Shown: positions 30,401 through 42,400 of the stretch, piece after piece
Position numbering within the stretch: position 1 is the first letter of the stretch
Layout of the letters: each line of letters begins with the position of its first letter
NCBI GenBank assembly: GCA_002633005.1
Contig: NMRA01000040.1
Coordinates: 265,362 to 329,361 of the forward strand
Reading direction: 5' to 3'
Origin: Phoronis australis
Taxonomy: Eukaryota; Phoronida; Phoronidae
Length of the DNA: 64,000 nt
Translations under genes and position numbers: made by a program
Notes under the pieces: model-generated
Seen by the model: only the letters and a program-made list of their open reading frames with translations
The model's database searches: none
What the model was told of the DNA's origin: nothing

Positions 30401-33400
30401 GAAACCTAACAATTTTGCCAATCATTCACATTGCAGCATTTCTGCTCAATCTAAAGAGCCCGCAGGATACCTGAACATCCATCCAAAACTTTCACCAACC
30501 TGTATGTTTGTTATCTTCTCAACGTTGGATCGTTTCAGCGGTGTTCCAGTAGAGTTCAACATGAGCTTGGACTCGTTGCCCGTATAGACGGCGACGCCAA
30601 ATACCCACTTGGTGTTCCGCAGCATTGAACCTCGCAACAACATCTGATCTGGACCCACGGGTAAAGGTCTACATGATACACAAATAGCTTAATTATACTC
30701 CAACCATCTGACAACGTACCAATAACAATCTCAATATCATGTTATAGAAGAGCATTGCTCTCCCTTTGTCCATATAACCTGACATGCCTAGAGATCTGTC
30801 CATGTTTGTTTCTTGATACTATGACTGATCTCGATGTTCAAGATGAAATCTCAAAAAAGGTGTTAGAGTTTTCTAAATTTCATCTAACTTCAGCTTCAGA
30901 GTTTTTCCTAAAAACTTTTTTATTTTTTGCAAGAGTGGGCAATTTTAAATGTGATTCTTTACTGAGAACAGTGCAAAATGCACAGTATCTGAAAGTTTCA
31001 GTTACATCCGATCAACCATTTCTGAGGTATAGGGTAGTGCATAATCTTACATTCTTTTAATAAACTTGAAATCTGGATCCATTGACCTTAACATGAATGA
31101 GAGCTCGATTTTGTTCCTAAAATTCTCAACAAAATTCGGTGATTTAGTCTCACCTATTCCCACTGAGATGTATGTTGCCAGCAAATTCATACAGATGCCT
31201 GTTGGGTACTTCACATTCGATTTTACCCTCAAGCGTCAACAGATCTTCGTGGTTGAGTAATCGTGACGTCTGGATCAGACCCTAAAATGAAAAGTAATGC
31301 GCGTAGTCTGCAGTAAATGCCACAGATCGAGTATAGTATCCGACCTTTTAAAATACTGCACCACCTTTTCTGTGGAATCGTTCATGACATTTAGACATCA
31401 GCTCCAGATTGACAAAAAAACTAGATATTGAAAGGACATAAATGGAAGGTTTACTTTATCATTAGCAAAAATCAAATAGGAAATTGAGCCAAGATGATAC
31501 AGTGGGAAGTAGAGCCAAAACTCTTCAACTCGGCACACAACATGGCATACATGTCTAATATCAAATTTCTTGATAAAAATGAACGTTGAGAAAAATTTGA
31601 CTTCATCACTACAGAACAACTCTCACAAACCAACACTTCAAGCATTTCAAGAACACAATCAATCTTTAAAATGTAAAATTTCTATTCTGACTGGTAATAA
31701 TATTTTTGTGTGAAATTGAAGAGATTACCATACACCCTCACGACCTTACCTGTATGCAAGAGTTGAATTCCCTGTGAATAGGCCACAGGAGAATAAAGTA
31801 ACATAAGACTTCATCACTTACTTGTCTAATTTTGAGGTTAGTTTCACCATCTAGATTAGCAGTTTCTATGTAACACATTGCTTGTGGTTCACTGGAAGCA
31901 ACAGAAAACATCAAATGATATTTTCATTCCACAATGCTAACAGAACGGTGATATATTATGGTAGCATTAAAAATACAATATGATGGAACAGTGAAATTCT
32001 GAAAAAAAAAATTTGTCAAAAAATAAACAGCATGAAAACTTTTACTTGATTGTTTGCAGTTTATATTGAACATCTGTCAACAACACAAAATAAAATTTTG
32101 AGCATTTTTAACACTAAAGCCAGCTTTTGAAAAATGACAATTTTGGCAATTACTTTTGTTCAAATTTGGGCAAACTGTACCTCATTTTGTTTAATCACAT
32201 ATTTTCACAGATTTCCTGAACAATTTCTGAATTACAATTACCTGGACGACAGGATAAGTAAATCTGCTGGAAACGGTGTGTGGTTCACGACCTTTACAAA
32301 ATCTCCCACAACCACATCCATCCATTTGACGGCCGTCCACCGTCCACTGCGCAAAACTGCAATCGTATTATTAACAATGTGAAACAGGTACACAACAACA
32401 ACAAAAATTTACGAGACAATAAATATTTTGCAAACATTTAAGTCCCGTCAGCATGCCATCTGTTGGCCACATGACGTGACCTAATGAATAGGTCCTGGGT
32501 TCGAGTTCCAGACAGGGGCAGGAATTTTTTCAGACTTATATTCATTAGGTCACATGATGTGGCCAACAGATGGCGTGCTGGCAGGACTTAAATGTTTGCA
32601 ACATATTTCCCACGCCATATTGAAAATGACATTTTCATATACACAATAAATATCATCAATGGAAAATCTGAACACAGTGAACCAGCTATTTAATAAACAA
32701 ATCAAAAATTATATCAACCTTCAGGCAAATGATGTCACCACAACACAAACTATTTCCATGTTCAAAAACACATCGTCTTGCTTTTAATTGAGCAACATAT
32801 TATGAGAAACATTAACAACAAATGTCTAAAATTGACTGATTGAAGGCAAAGATGTTGTTTGTAGCCTGGTGTACAGTTATGGTTTCATGAGGAGACAATA
32901 ACAGTATTACCGCGTGCAAAAATTTAAAAACAAACAGTTAGAGTAGTGAGTTCAAAACAATTAGGAAAGCGCATTGAGAAATATATTAATACCAAAAACG
33001 TCTGATCGATTGATGGCATCATCTGCTCGGTGCCGTTTCTGAAAGTAAAAGGTAATTTTGTGACAGAAAANAGTAAATCTGCTGGAAACGGTGTGTGGTT
33101 CACGACCTTTACAAAATCTCCCACAACCACATCCATCCATTTGACGGCCGTCCACCGTCCACTGCGCAAAACTGCAATCGTATTATTAACAATGTGAAAC
33201 AGGTACACAACAACAACAAAAATTTACGAGACAATAAATATTTTGCAAACATTTAAGTCCCGTCAGCATGCCATCTGTTGGCCACATCACGTGACCTAAT
33301 GAATAGGTCCTGGGTTCGAGTCCCGGTCAGGGGCAGGAATTTTTTCAGACTTATATTCATTAGGTCACGTGATGTGGCCAACAGATGGCGTGCTGGCAGG

Positions 33401-36400
33401 ACTTAAATGTTTGCAACATATTTCCCACGCCATATTGAAATTGACATATTCATATACACAATAAATATCATCAATGGAAAATCTGAACACAGTGAACCGG
33501 CTATTTAATAAACAAATCAAAAATTATATCAACCTTCAGGCAAATGATTTCACCACAACATAAATTATTTCCATGTTCAAAAACACATCGTCTTGCTTTC
33601 AATTGAGCAACACATTATGAGAAACATTAATAACAAATGTCTAAAATTGACTGATTGAAGGCAAAGATGTTGTTTGTAGCCTGTTGTACAGTTATGGTTT
33701 CATGAGGAGACAATAACAGTATTACCGCGTGCAAAAATTTAAAAACAAACAGTTAGAGTAGTGAGTTCAAAACAATTAGGAAAGCGCATTGAGAAATATA
33801 TTAATACCAAAAACGTCTGAACGATTGATGGCGTCATCTGCTCGGTGCCGTTTCTGAAAGTAAAAGGTAATTTTGTGACAGAAAATGACAACGGTGTGAG
33901 AAAGCTGCAAGAGAAAGGCAGCTGGGAGAAAAGAATAAAGAGAACTTTGAAGACAGCGGTGGTAGTGGTGGGGTGGTAGTTAGAGTGAAAAGGCTGAAGA
34001 AGAGAGCATTTACAATTCCCATCAGTTCCATAGTACTTGGTTGCACTTTGTCAGTAGACAAGTACAAGAACCGTTAATGACAACCAGCTACTATATCAGG
34101 ACCCATGAGCTTATTTCCTTTTGAGAGGAGCAGAACACGACCCTGGCCAATCTAGGATGTGGTAAAGGAGTCCAACCCAATTTTCAACCATAAAACAGCT
34201 GTGTAAATCCCAAAAAAGCACGCCGGCAGTGTTCGTTGGTTGTGCCTACAGGATAGCCCATGCCCCGTAGGGTAGTCTGTGCCCCCCAGTGCCCCCCCAG
34301 CCCTAAATCCGCCAATGCAATAGCCATTTTCTGAAACGTAGCGACATGATGAAATCCCTTATCGCTAAATGGCAATAGAGTTGGTGGACACTGTTCTGCA
34401 TTCCTATACGAGGACTTCATTCCCCTGTTTTTTTTTAACAAATGCCGTCATGTTGCCAATGTCGTGGGTGGAATATTCAAATTATTAATGATTTACATAA
34501 AGATGCGTAACATCTCAAAATGTGAGTGAATGAAAGAAAAAACCCGCGGGCCTTGACAACAGGCGACAGAAGACGACAAGGGGGTTATTGTAGACAAAAA
34601 TTTTAAACAGGAACAAACTACAATACAAACACTGCCAAATCTCAGGATTACATCATACGCAAATGATACAGCAGGTAAAACAACAGCAAAGTTAAGACAG
34701 CTAAAGGTGAAATAAGTGAATACACAAAAAGTTGAACAAAGAAATTTTCATTGCTAGAATTCTAGATTTAAAACTCTAAATAACCAGCACACCTTCATTC
34801 AGGACTAATACAATACGCAAAATCCTACAGGAGAGTACAAATCCGATAATATGCAGTATGAAAATCACTACAGATCAATTCGACTATTAACTAAAGCTTA
34901 ATTCACAGGTAAAGAGCGCACTGTTTTCAGAACAAAGGAGGCAATCAATATTGAGCTGCGAGTCATGGAACACACAGGGAAATCAAGGATCTAAAAGGAT
35001 TTAACTAAAATTATTCAAACCAGTGGCGTGAGAGACAAAATACAAACTGTATGCAGTAACTGGCAACGTGTTTATTGAACGAATGCGGACACCTCAAGAT
35101 TTCATGAAAATCTGATATTTACAATGAAATGTTGCCAAGATCAAACAAAAAATATTGCCAAAATTAACCTTAAGTTTATTCATTTTTGAAAAGCTTCTTA
35201 CAATCTCTTGTGAAAATGAGAGCTAGATATCTAAATATCTAGATATCTAAAAACATTGTCTGCCGGTAGTCACGACATTACCAACTCGGCCAGTTTCACG
35301 ACACCACGTATTTGTCAATAGATTTGTACAACGAGAACCCCTTCCATCATGAAGCCTGTTTATCAGGAAATATGATCTAAAGTTATTTAGTGTGGTCTAG
35401 TGCAGTTACTACACTGGCAACGCCTCCATGGTAATAAAACACTGGCTAAAACAGAGTCTTATATCATGGACTAAAACTGATGATTCTTCAAGCATTTTGG
35501 CTTCTGAAATTGATAGTGAAAGGTTCATTTTCAACCCAAAAATACAAAGCAATAGCCCAGATAGATTACGTTAGGATTCTGGTCTCCGGTTTCCACTTAT
35601 GAAATTGGTTTAAGCAATTCTTTGAACCGTGGTAAATAATAATTATAAAATTTCACTTATCCGCCATTTCATTTCGTAATATAATAATGAATTACTTGAA
35701 ATACAAACAAATGTTTACTCACGACATCTTCAATGATCTCCTTGATGGCAGACACTATTAAGATGGCCAATAGAGGCACCCCAGTGGTAAAACGACCCGT
35801 CGGTGAGACGCCAGGGATTTGCTGTAAAAATAGGTCAAAATACATGAAATTTTGACACCCATCATTTTTAAAATAATATTAATATTCATTTGGAAACGAA
35901 ACGGAGGCTAAACACACTAACGCTATGACTACCTCCAGTTTGTATAAAGGCGATTTGTTGTTTGTGCCTGATTTAACTTTTGGTTTTGTTGAAGAGTTCG
36001 TCAGGGCTTCAGTAGCTCTGGGAAAAAACACTTGAACAAAAGATTTAAACGTTATGTAGAAACGTTTATACATACTAGTAGGATCAATGAGCATTGTACC
36101 AGCGCAAGCAGGTGTAGTCTGCAAGTCACGTCTGGGCCTCGGGTGTTTCGTGGTCTCATTTAATAATTTACATTCACTAGTAAAAATTTATACTAACTTC
36201 ACTGTAGTTAAGCCCTCGGGTGTTTCATGCTGTCATTTAATTACTAAATTAAACTGATGAAAGTTTATAATAATTTTAGTGCAGTTACATTAATTATTTG
36301 GATGTATAAGAGCCGAGAAAAATCAAAGATTCACTATGTCTTCATAGGTTTCTGAAAAACTGGCAGTCTCTGATTCAGACCGGGTCAAAGGAGCATAAGA

Positions 36401-39400
36401 GACATTAATAAACACCTGGCTTGTATAAGCCTCATGGTAAAAGCAAAAATGTCAGTCGCAGTCCATACTGCTAAAACTTTTGAATGAATGAGTCAACTGG
36501 ACACTTAAAAGCACTGTGCTAAATCTTACCGAGGAATCTTCATAACTATCCATTATCAAAAACTGAAAGGGTTAGAGTAGGACAACCTTGACCTATTAGG
36601 TCTTGCCTCGTGTTGTTTTCATGATCATTTTCCTATTTCCGAGCGCGGAACATAACAATACTCGTCACATTAGTGTTGATAGGAATGTTTAGCACGACGT
36701 CATTTTGACGACATTTTGACCTCATTATGACGTTTTGAACCCAATGTGACGGCATGTCTATTCTTATTTCCGGGAACAAATTGCCTCATCTCCTGCCATG
36801 ACACGTCATCACTAAACAACCAAATAGCCTTGACTGACGACTCGGTCTTAGTGATCACCATGTCTGTTATCACGCTTAGCCTCATTTTTGCTTCATCAAA
36901 TGAATGAATACCTGAATAACTTTTGAGATCAGTCTACAGCGTGAACAAACAGTAAAGCAAGAAAGTCTGTGTGGGAAAGATAGAAGAAATTCAAGAAATG
37001 AATTACATATCAATGAAAACCATTCGTGGTGCTTTAATTGAAATAGAACCACAGTGACATTGTCTCTAAAACTTGCTAACTTCACCAAAATATCACCATT
37101 TCAGACAAAAATGAATGCCAAAAAAGACCTATTCCATAATTGGCTCATAACGTTATTGTGAATGCATAATAGTTTCTCAAAACAGTCTGATAGTAGCTTT
37201 GGTATAGAGCATAAAATGATAAAACATTTATTTGATACAACGTTATATGTAATGATTAAAAAAATTTAATTTAATTTTCACTTTAACCTTTGCCGTGTTG
37301 TTCTAGAGAGGTCACTCTTGATCATTCACCTTGATATTATGCAATATGTGGGCGCATGTAAACGTTGCTACAGAGGCTATTCTCGCCCATTTTGGTGCAA
37401 TACCTCGTTGGCTATTTTCTGACACAATGCCTCAGTGAGAATGATGACGAATGCTAGTAAAATTGTCCGCATCCCAATCTTCAGCACCAATGAAGAAAAT
37501 TCAATATTCGCTTAAACTTCACCTACATAGTCGAACCTGTGGTTTGGCAGATATCTCAGCAATAGTCTGATACAACGTGCCTGAATTTTGAGAATCAGTT
37601 GACACCAGCTCTTCAGTGGAGAAAACAGTTTCTCAAAATGCGGCACGTTGTATCAGACCATTGCTGAAGTATCTGCTCCACAGAGTCCAAATAGAAGATT
37701 TGGGTCACAAAAGAAAATGTACTGTGTGGTTTGTGCTGTTCAAATCTCAAATGTTACAGATGATTGTGAGTTAGCCATTGGGATGAATGAAATGTACACA
37801 GTTAGTGTCACATGTCAGTGTTCGCAAAATCATGGACTTGCATCATGTTATGTTATGCCATGCCAGAGGGCCTTCTACAGTACCTTGTCAACAGATAGGT
37901 ACAAGCCAACCCACTGGCATTATCATCAGTTCCTTTTGTGCTTAACATTGGCCAGAGTGTGTGCAGTGTCTGTGATGCTGGACATAAAGCCCTCCTGAGT
38001 GCACTGACCAGATTGATATCTGCACTTTGAAACCCTCTCCCTCTGCAGTTGAAACTAAATGGGTGATTTTGTAATGAAAATAGTGAAAACCAGCTATAGA
38101 ATATTAGGGAGTTCATGACGAACAACATTGGTCCACAAGTGGTAAATCGTTGACTACAAAAGCAGGGCCAGTCAGCTCTGTCCTAGTGTGTAAACAACCA
38201 GAACCTTCAGATCCACTCCCACATTCATAAAGCCTACTGAAGGGCACTACTTCTTCCACAAGAGATACTCCTGTGATAAGAACAAGCAGTGACAGCCACA
38301 ACTACAGTGCTGTAGCATTTGAGGATTTTAGCACCATTTTCTACCAACTGTTTGCTGATATTAGAGTGAGTTCAGAAAAGAATAAGAAGTGATTCCTGCC
38401 AAGTACAACCAAACACTAAATATGCTACAGTTCTCTCTGTCTAGAAAAATGCAAAATTTTCACCCAAGGTCAACGAGTTACATTTGAAATTTAAATACGC
38501 CATGCCCAAGTTGGCAAAAAATGAACAACAGTTGATTATTTTGATATTATCCTTGACCCTCAGAGAGATCTTCCATGACTAATACATAGGCCAGAGGATA
38601 CAATTTTCTAAACCATAACTTTCTGAGTTCAAAAATCTGTCAATAAACCACTAAAAATCACGAGTCCACAACAAATTTTGTTGGAAATGAAAATTTCTTG
38701 CCATCAACCCGGCTGCAAGAAGTTCCTGGTGGCAAAATTTCTATGCCGTGACCTCTCCCCCAATTCAAACTGAATTTCACTGCATTCTTTGGGGTTAGTT
38801 AAGACCACACTGATTATGGGGGATGCAAACAAGTGTGTTGCTCAGGTTGGTCACACAATAGAGGTTGGGACATCTCAACCAAGAGACAGTAGTTGCAACT
38901 CGTGTTATGTCAATTTTCTTCTGTAGCAGTTAATCGAAATTTGCCACTCAAACCATGAAAAAGTTCAATTTCCAATGACAATTTTTTTGGTTCATAGTGT
39001 CTAAAGGGTAGGTTTGTCATAAATAGACAGGGTTATCACTGATGACCAGCTCTTATCCCTAATCCCACAAAAAAGACAGTCCTAAAAGTCCAGGGGTTGT
39101 GGAATGCAGCTTTCAAAATCGCAACTGAGAGAAGCATTCAACTTTAAAGTTGTGAAATGCAAAATGATTGTGTAGGATCTAATGCATAAGATCTACCTGT
39201 AGCAACCTTGCAAATGCCAAGTAACTTCATTAAAAGGTCAAACAAATCACCATAGCAACCTTCAATGACTCACCTGAAGCAGTGTGATGAAAAGGAAGAA
39301 AAGGTTGGCGTATTTCCGGAACTGCTCAAACAAGAACTTTGGTAGGAATGTGAACGCATTGTATTTGGCAGTACTGCAAGAGAAGAGGAAAATAATCAAA

Positions 39401-42400
39401 ATCAATCAAAACATTTTTAAATACAAAATCACACGTCACGCAGTAAAATAGACCTATCGCAAGCTCTGCCCCCTTGCGAAAAGTCACGTGACACCCAACA
39501 AACAAACAAGATGTCAGAGGCAAATACACAGTCGCTAAACGATGGCGGAATCATTGAGTGTTTTTTGCACTACCCGAAAACCCTTCGACAAATACAACAG
39601 GCGATGCTTTTCAGCAGAGAATCCTACGTTTATGATGTGGGAATTTGCAAAGGTGACGATGAAAAAATAAGTGTTCGAGGAAAAGTATTTCTGAGCCAGC
39701 AAAAAAAGAAAAAAAACACATAGGGTTCACCTCCACCTGACAAATGACAAGGTCACTGATGTGATATGTTCAGGTAAAGCTGGGTATGTACCTTAAAGTC
39801 GAATTATCTGTACGATGCCATATATTTTAGGATCTTTCGAACAAAACCAGTGAAGATTCACCAGAATTTTGCCACATGCGCAAACCCAGCCTAAAATGTA
39901 GGGATGCAAGGGTCTCAAATTTTTGGGTTTGTGAACATTATTACTAAAAAAAACCGGTAAACGGGGTTTGTTCAAGGCCTATGCATTGTGCNCCCCCCCC
40001 CCCCCCGAGCACCCCTAGGTGCGCGCATATCATAGTCAGCAATTCACATCCGAACTGCCAAATGGTATCTGGGAGAATTTTAGGGGGGCGACGGCCCCCT
40101 TGCCCCCCCTCCTAAATCCGCCACTGGTATTACCATTCTCATCACGCAATTTCTTGAGCTATAGACTACGACACCATATTGTTTGTCGGGTAAAATGACG
40201 ACTTGGAAACACAGACGAAGGTGTGTCAAGAATGCTGTGTTCTGATTGGTCAGTTAAGCTGCCAATCTTAAATCTTGGTACTTACATGATTAAAGCCTCT
40301 TGCCTACCACGTTAAATACACTACTAGCGAAGCGTCGATGTAAACTATGAAATTACCTAACATTTACTTTTCAATTTTAACAGTCATTTTGGTCGTTTGC
40401 CTTACTTATTGTTCATTTTGTTACCTTGAAACTATTACACCAAGCAGGCATGTTGGTTACAACATCGATTATCTCAGCTAATACACATTCAGCCAAGCCC
40501 TTGAATAGTGATAAGCCCATTTCAATGAGTGATGCCTCCATGAACACTTTGATGTGTTGAGAACTTTGGTGGAGACTGCATGGTGAGGGATTCACACGCA
40601 TTCTCGTCCACTTGTGTGCAAATAGCGTTAACGTACGAGACGCAAATGATAGAATTTCCCTTGTCTGCGATATTATATGACTTCACAGACTTTTTCGTAC
40701 TCAGACCTCATCTGCTGAATATATCAGTTACAACATGGATTTTATCATAGGATGAGTGATTACACATTCAATACAGATGACAACAAAAATGTCTAGAGAA
40801 AACATGCCAAAGGGCAACCCTGGAGTGATCACATGGGGCACAGTTTGTGCTCAGTTACTGCACCTTAAGTTCAAGATGGACTCAAAACCTAAGGCTCCAC
40901 CTGACTTGGCTATAAGCTCTCCCCTTCAAATATAGATCTCCAAATTCTTTAAATGCGTTTAAATCAACAATTCTAGTTGTGCTATTGTGAACACACGTTA
41001 ATCCATCCCACTGTGTATAGAGTGCAGACATTAGAGCTGTTCCCATGTATTTTGAAATCCCAGGTCAGGGTGTCCTCAAGGGAGTCATGAACACCAGGAA
41101 GTTATGTCACCCCCATTTGGCACACACTGACACTACACAGTACAATTCATGAGCCAGGAGATACAGATAATGATTAGAATTTTAATTGAATCAAGAAATG
41201 ACATCTGGTAGGTCATGAATCCCCCCCCNCCCCCCCCCCCCCATAGTAATCCAGCAAAATTTGGTGGAGAACTCATAATTCTGGCAAATTCGTGTCCTGA
41301 TGCAAAAAAATCTCTAAATCTCTAGTGAATATTTACTTGAAAAATACGCAGGATTATTTCCACCAAAGTTCACAAGGGAAGGGCACTCCTCTTATCCCTG
41401 GCAGTCATTCCTGTTCAGCAGTGCTCAGACAAAAGAAGCCGGTTACATAAAAGCAAACATGTTCTTGGTTTGTGCCCATGTTTTTGATTTGTGCCCGGCT
41501 TCAGAGTTCAGATTCAAACTCAGTGTGGATCATTTGGTGAGCTGCAGGGGAAATAGGCTGTAGCTCACTGAATACACAATGTTACAAAATAGGAGAGTAA
41601 ATGTTATCACCACCTGCAAACCTTACAAAACACTGGCAGACAGTTGTGAATTGAATCAGCTGATCACCAGTGTTAGTGCCGATGGAACAGCTTGTACATA
41701 GTAGGTTGGATGGGTGGATAATCAATAGATTCAATGTCATCTCATTAACCAGCCGTACTGAATCAAAAAGTTCTAGTGTCAAGTATGGCACAGCAAAACT
41801 TCACCAATTTCGGACCAAAAAAACCAATGAAATTGCACTTTTGTCATTTTCCAAAGGCTTCCCACATTGTTTCGGCACAACTTCTCATAGTATTGTCTAA
41901 TGGCACAACTTATAGTATTGTCTAATGGCACAATTTATAGTATTGTCTAATGGCGCAAACTTATAGTATTGTCTAATGGCACAATCTATAGTATGTCTAA
42001 TGGCACAACTTATAGTATTGTCTAATGGCACAATTTATAGTATTGTCTAATGGCACAATTTATAGTATTGTCTAATGGCACAATTCATAGTATTGTCTAG
42101 TGATAGCTGTGGTACAGAGCTTGAACATGGAAAAGCATTAATTTAAGGCAAAATATTCTTTTATGGAAAATTAATCAAAAATTTTGTCTGTCGGCCATAT
42201 TTTGTCCTTAAATTGGTGAGATGTTCACCATAAAACAGATACCAAAATTAGGCAATTTATCATTTGTAAGCGTCAAGCCATTCAGATTTTTTTACGCAAT
42301 CCATTCACATCATTTTGCCATAAGTTTTTGCCAAAGCTTATGACTACGCAAACACATATTCCCCACAGTTGTTGATTTGTCTTCACACGAGCAACAAAAA

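Larger units (their letters stand above)
32257..33070. repeat. Copy A of the 814-bp tandem duplication
   Basis: Starts 15 nt inside the 3' end of the complete exon 6 and ends just 5' of the N. Contains exon 6, hairpin element D and exon 5. Confidence 0.95.
33072..33885. repeat. Copy B of an 814-bp tandem duplication carrying exons 5 and 6
   Basis: Matches 32257-33070 with about 17 substitutions and no indels by eye. The two copies meet at a single N (33071). Copy B starts inside exon 6, so that exon copy lacks its last 15 nt and its donor. This is most simply two haplotypes joined end to end by the assembler. Confidence 0.95.

Noticed and set aside
32993-33853. Mutually exclusive or tandem duplicated exons 5/6 as a real isoform mechanism.
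   Set aside because: The copies encode the same residues, differ at allelic level, and one exon 6 copy is cut by the N and lacks a donor.
37648-37998. 116-codon + strand open frame in intron 3.
   Set aside because: No recognisable domain, no splice context or codon pattern that separates it from chance; left unannotated.
41886-42100. CRISPR-like array of short direct repeats.
   Set aside because: Units are contiguous with no spacers and the DNA is plainly eukaryotic; it is a tandem satellite.
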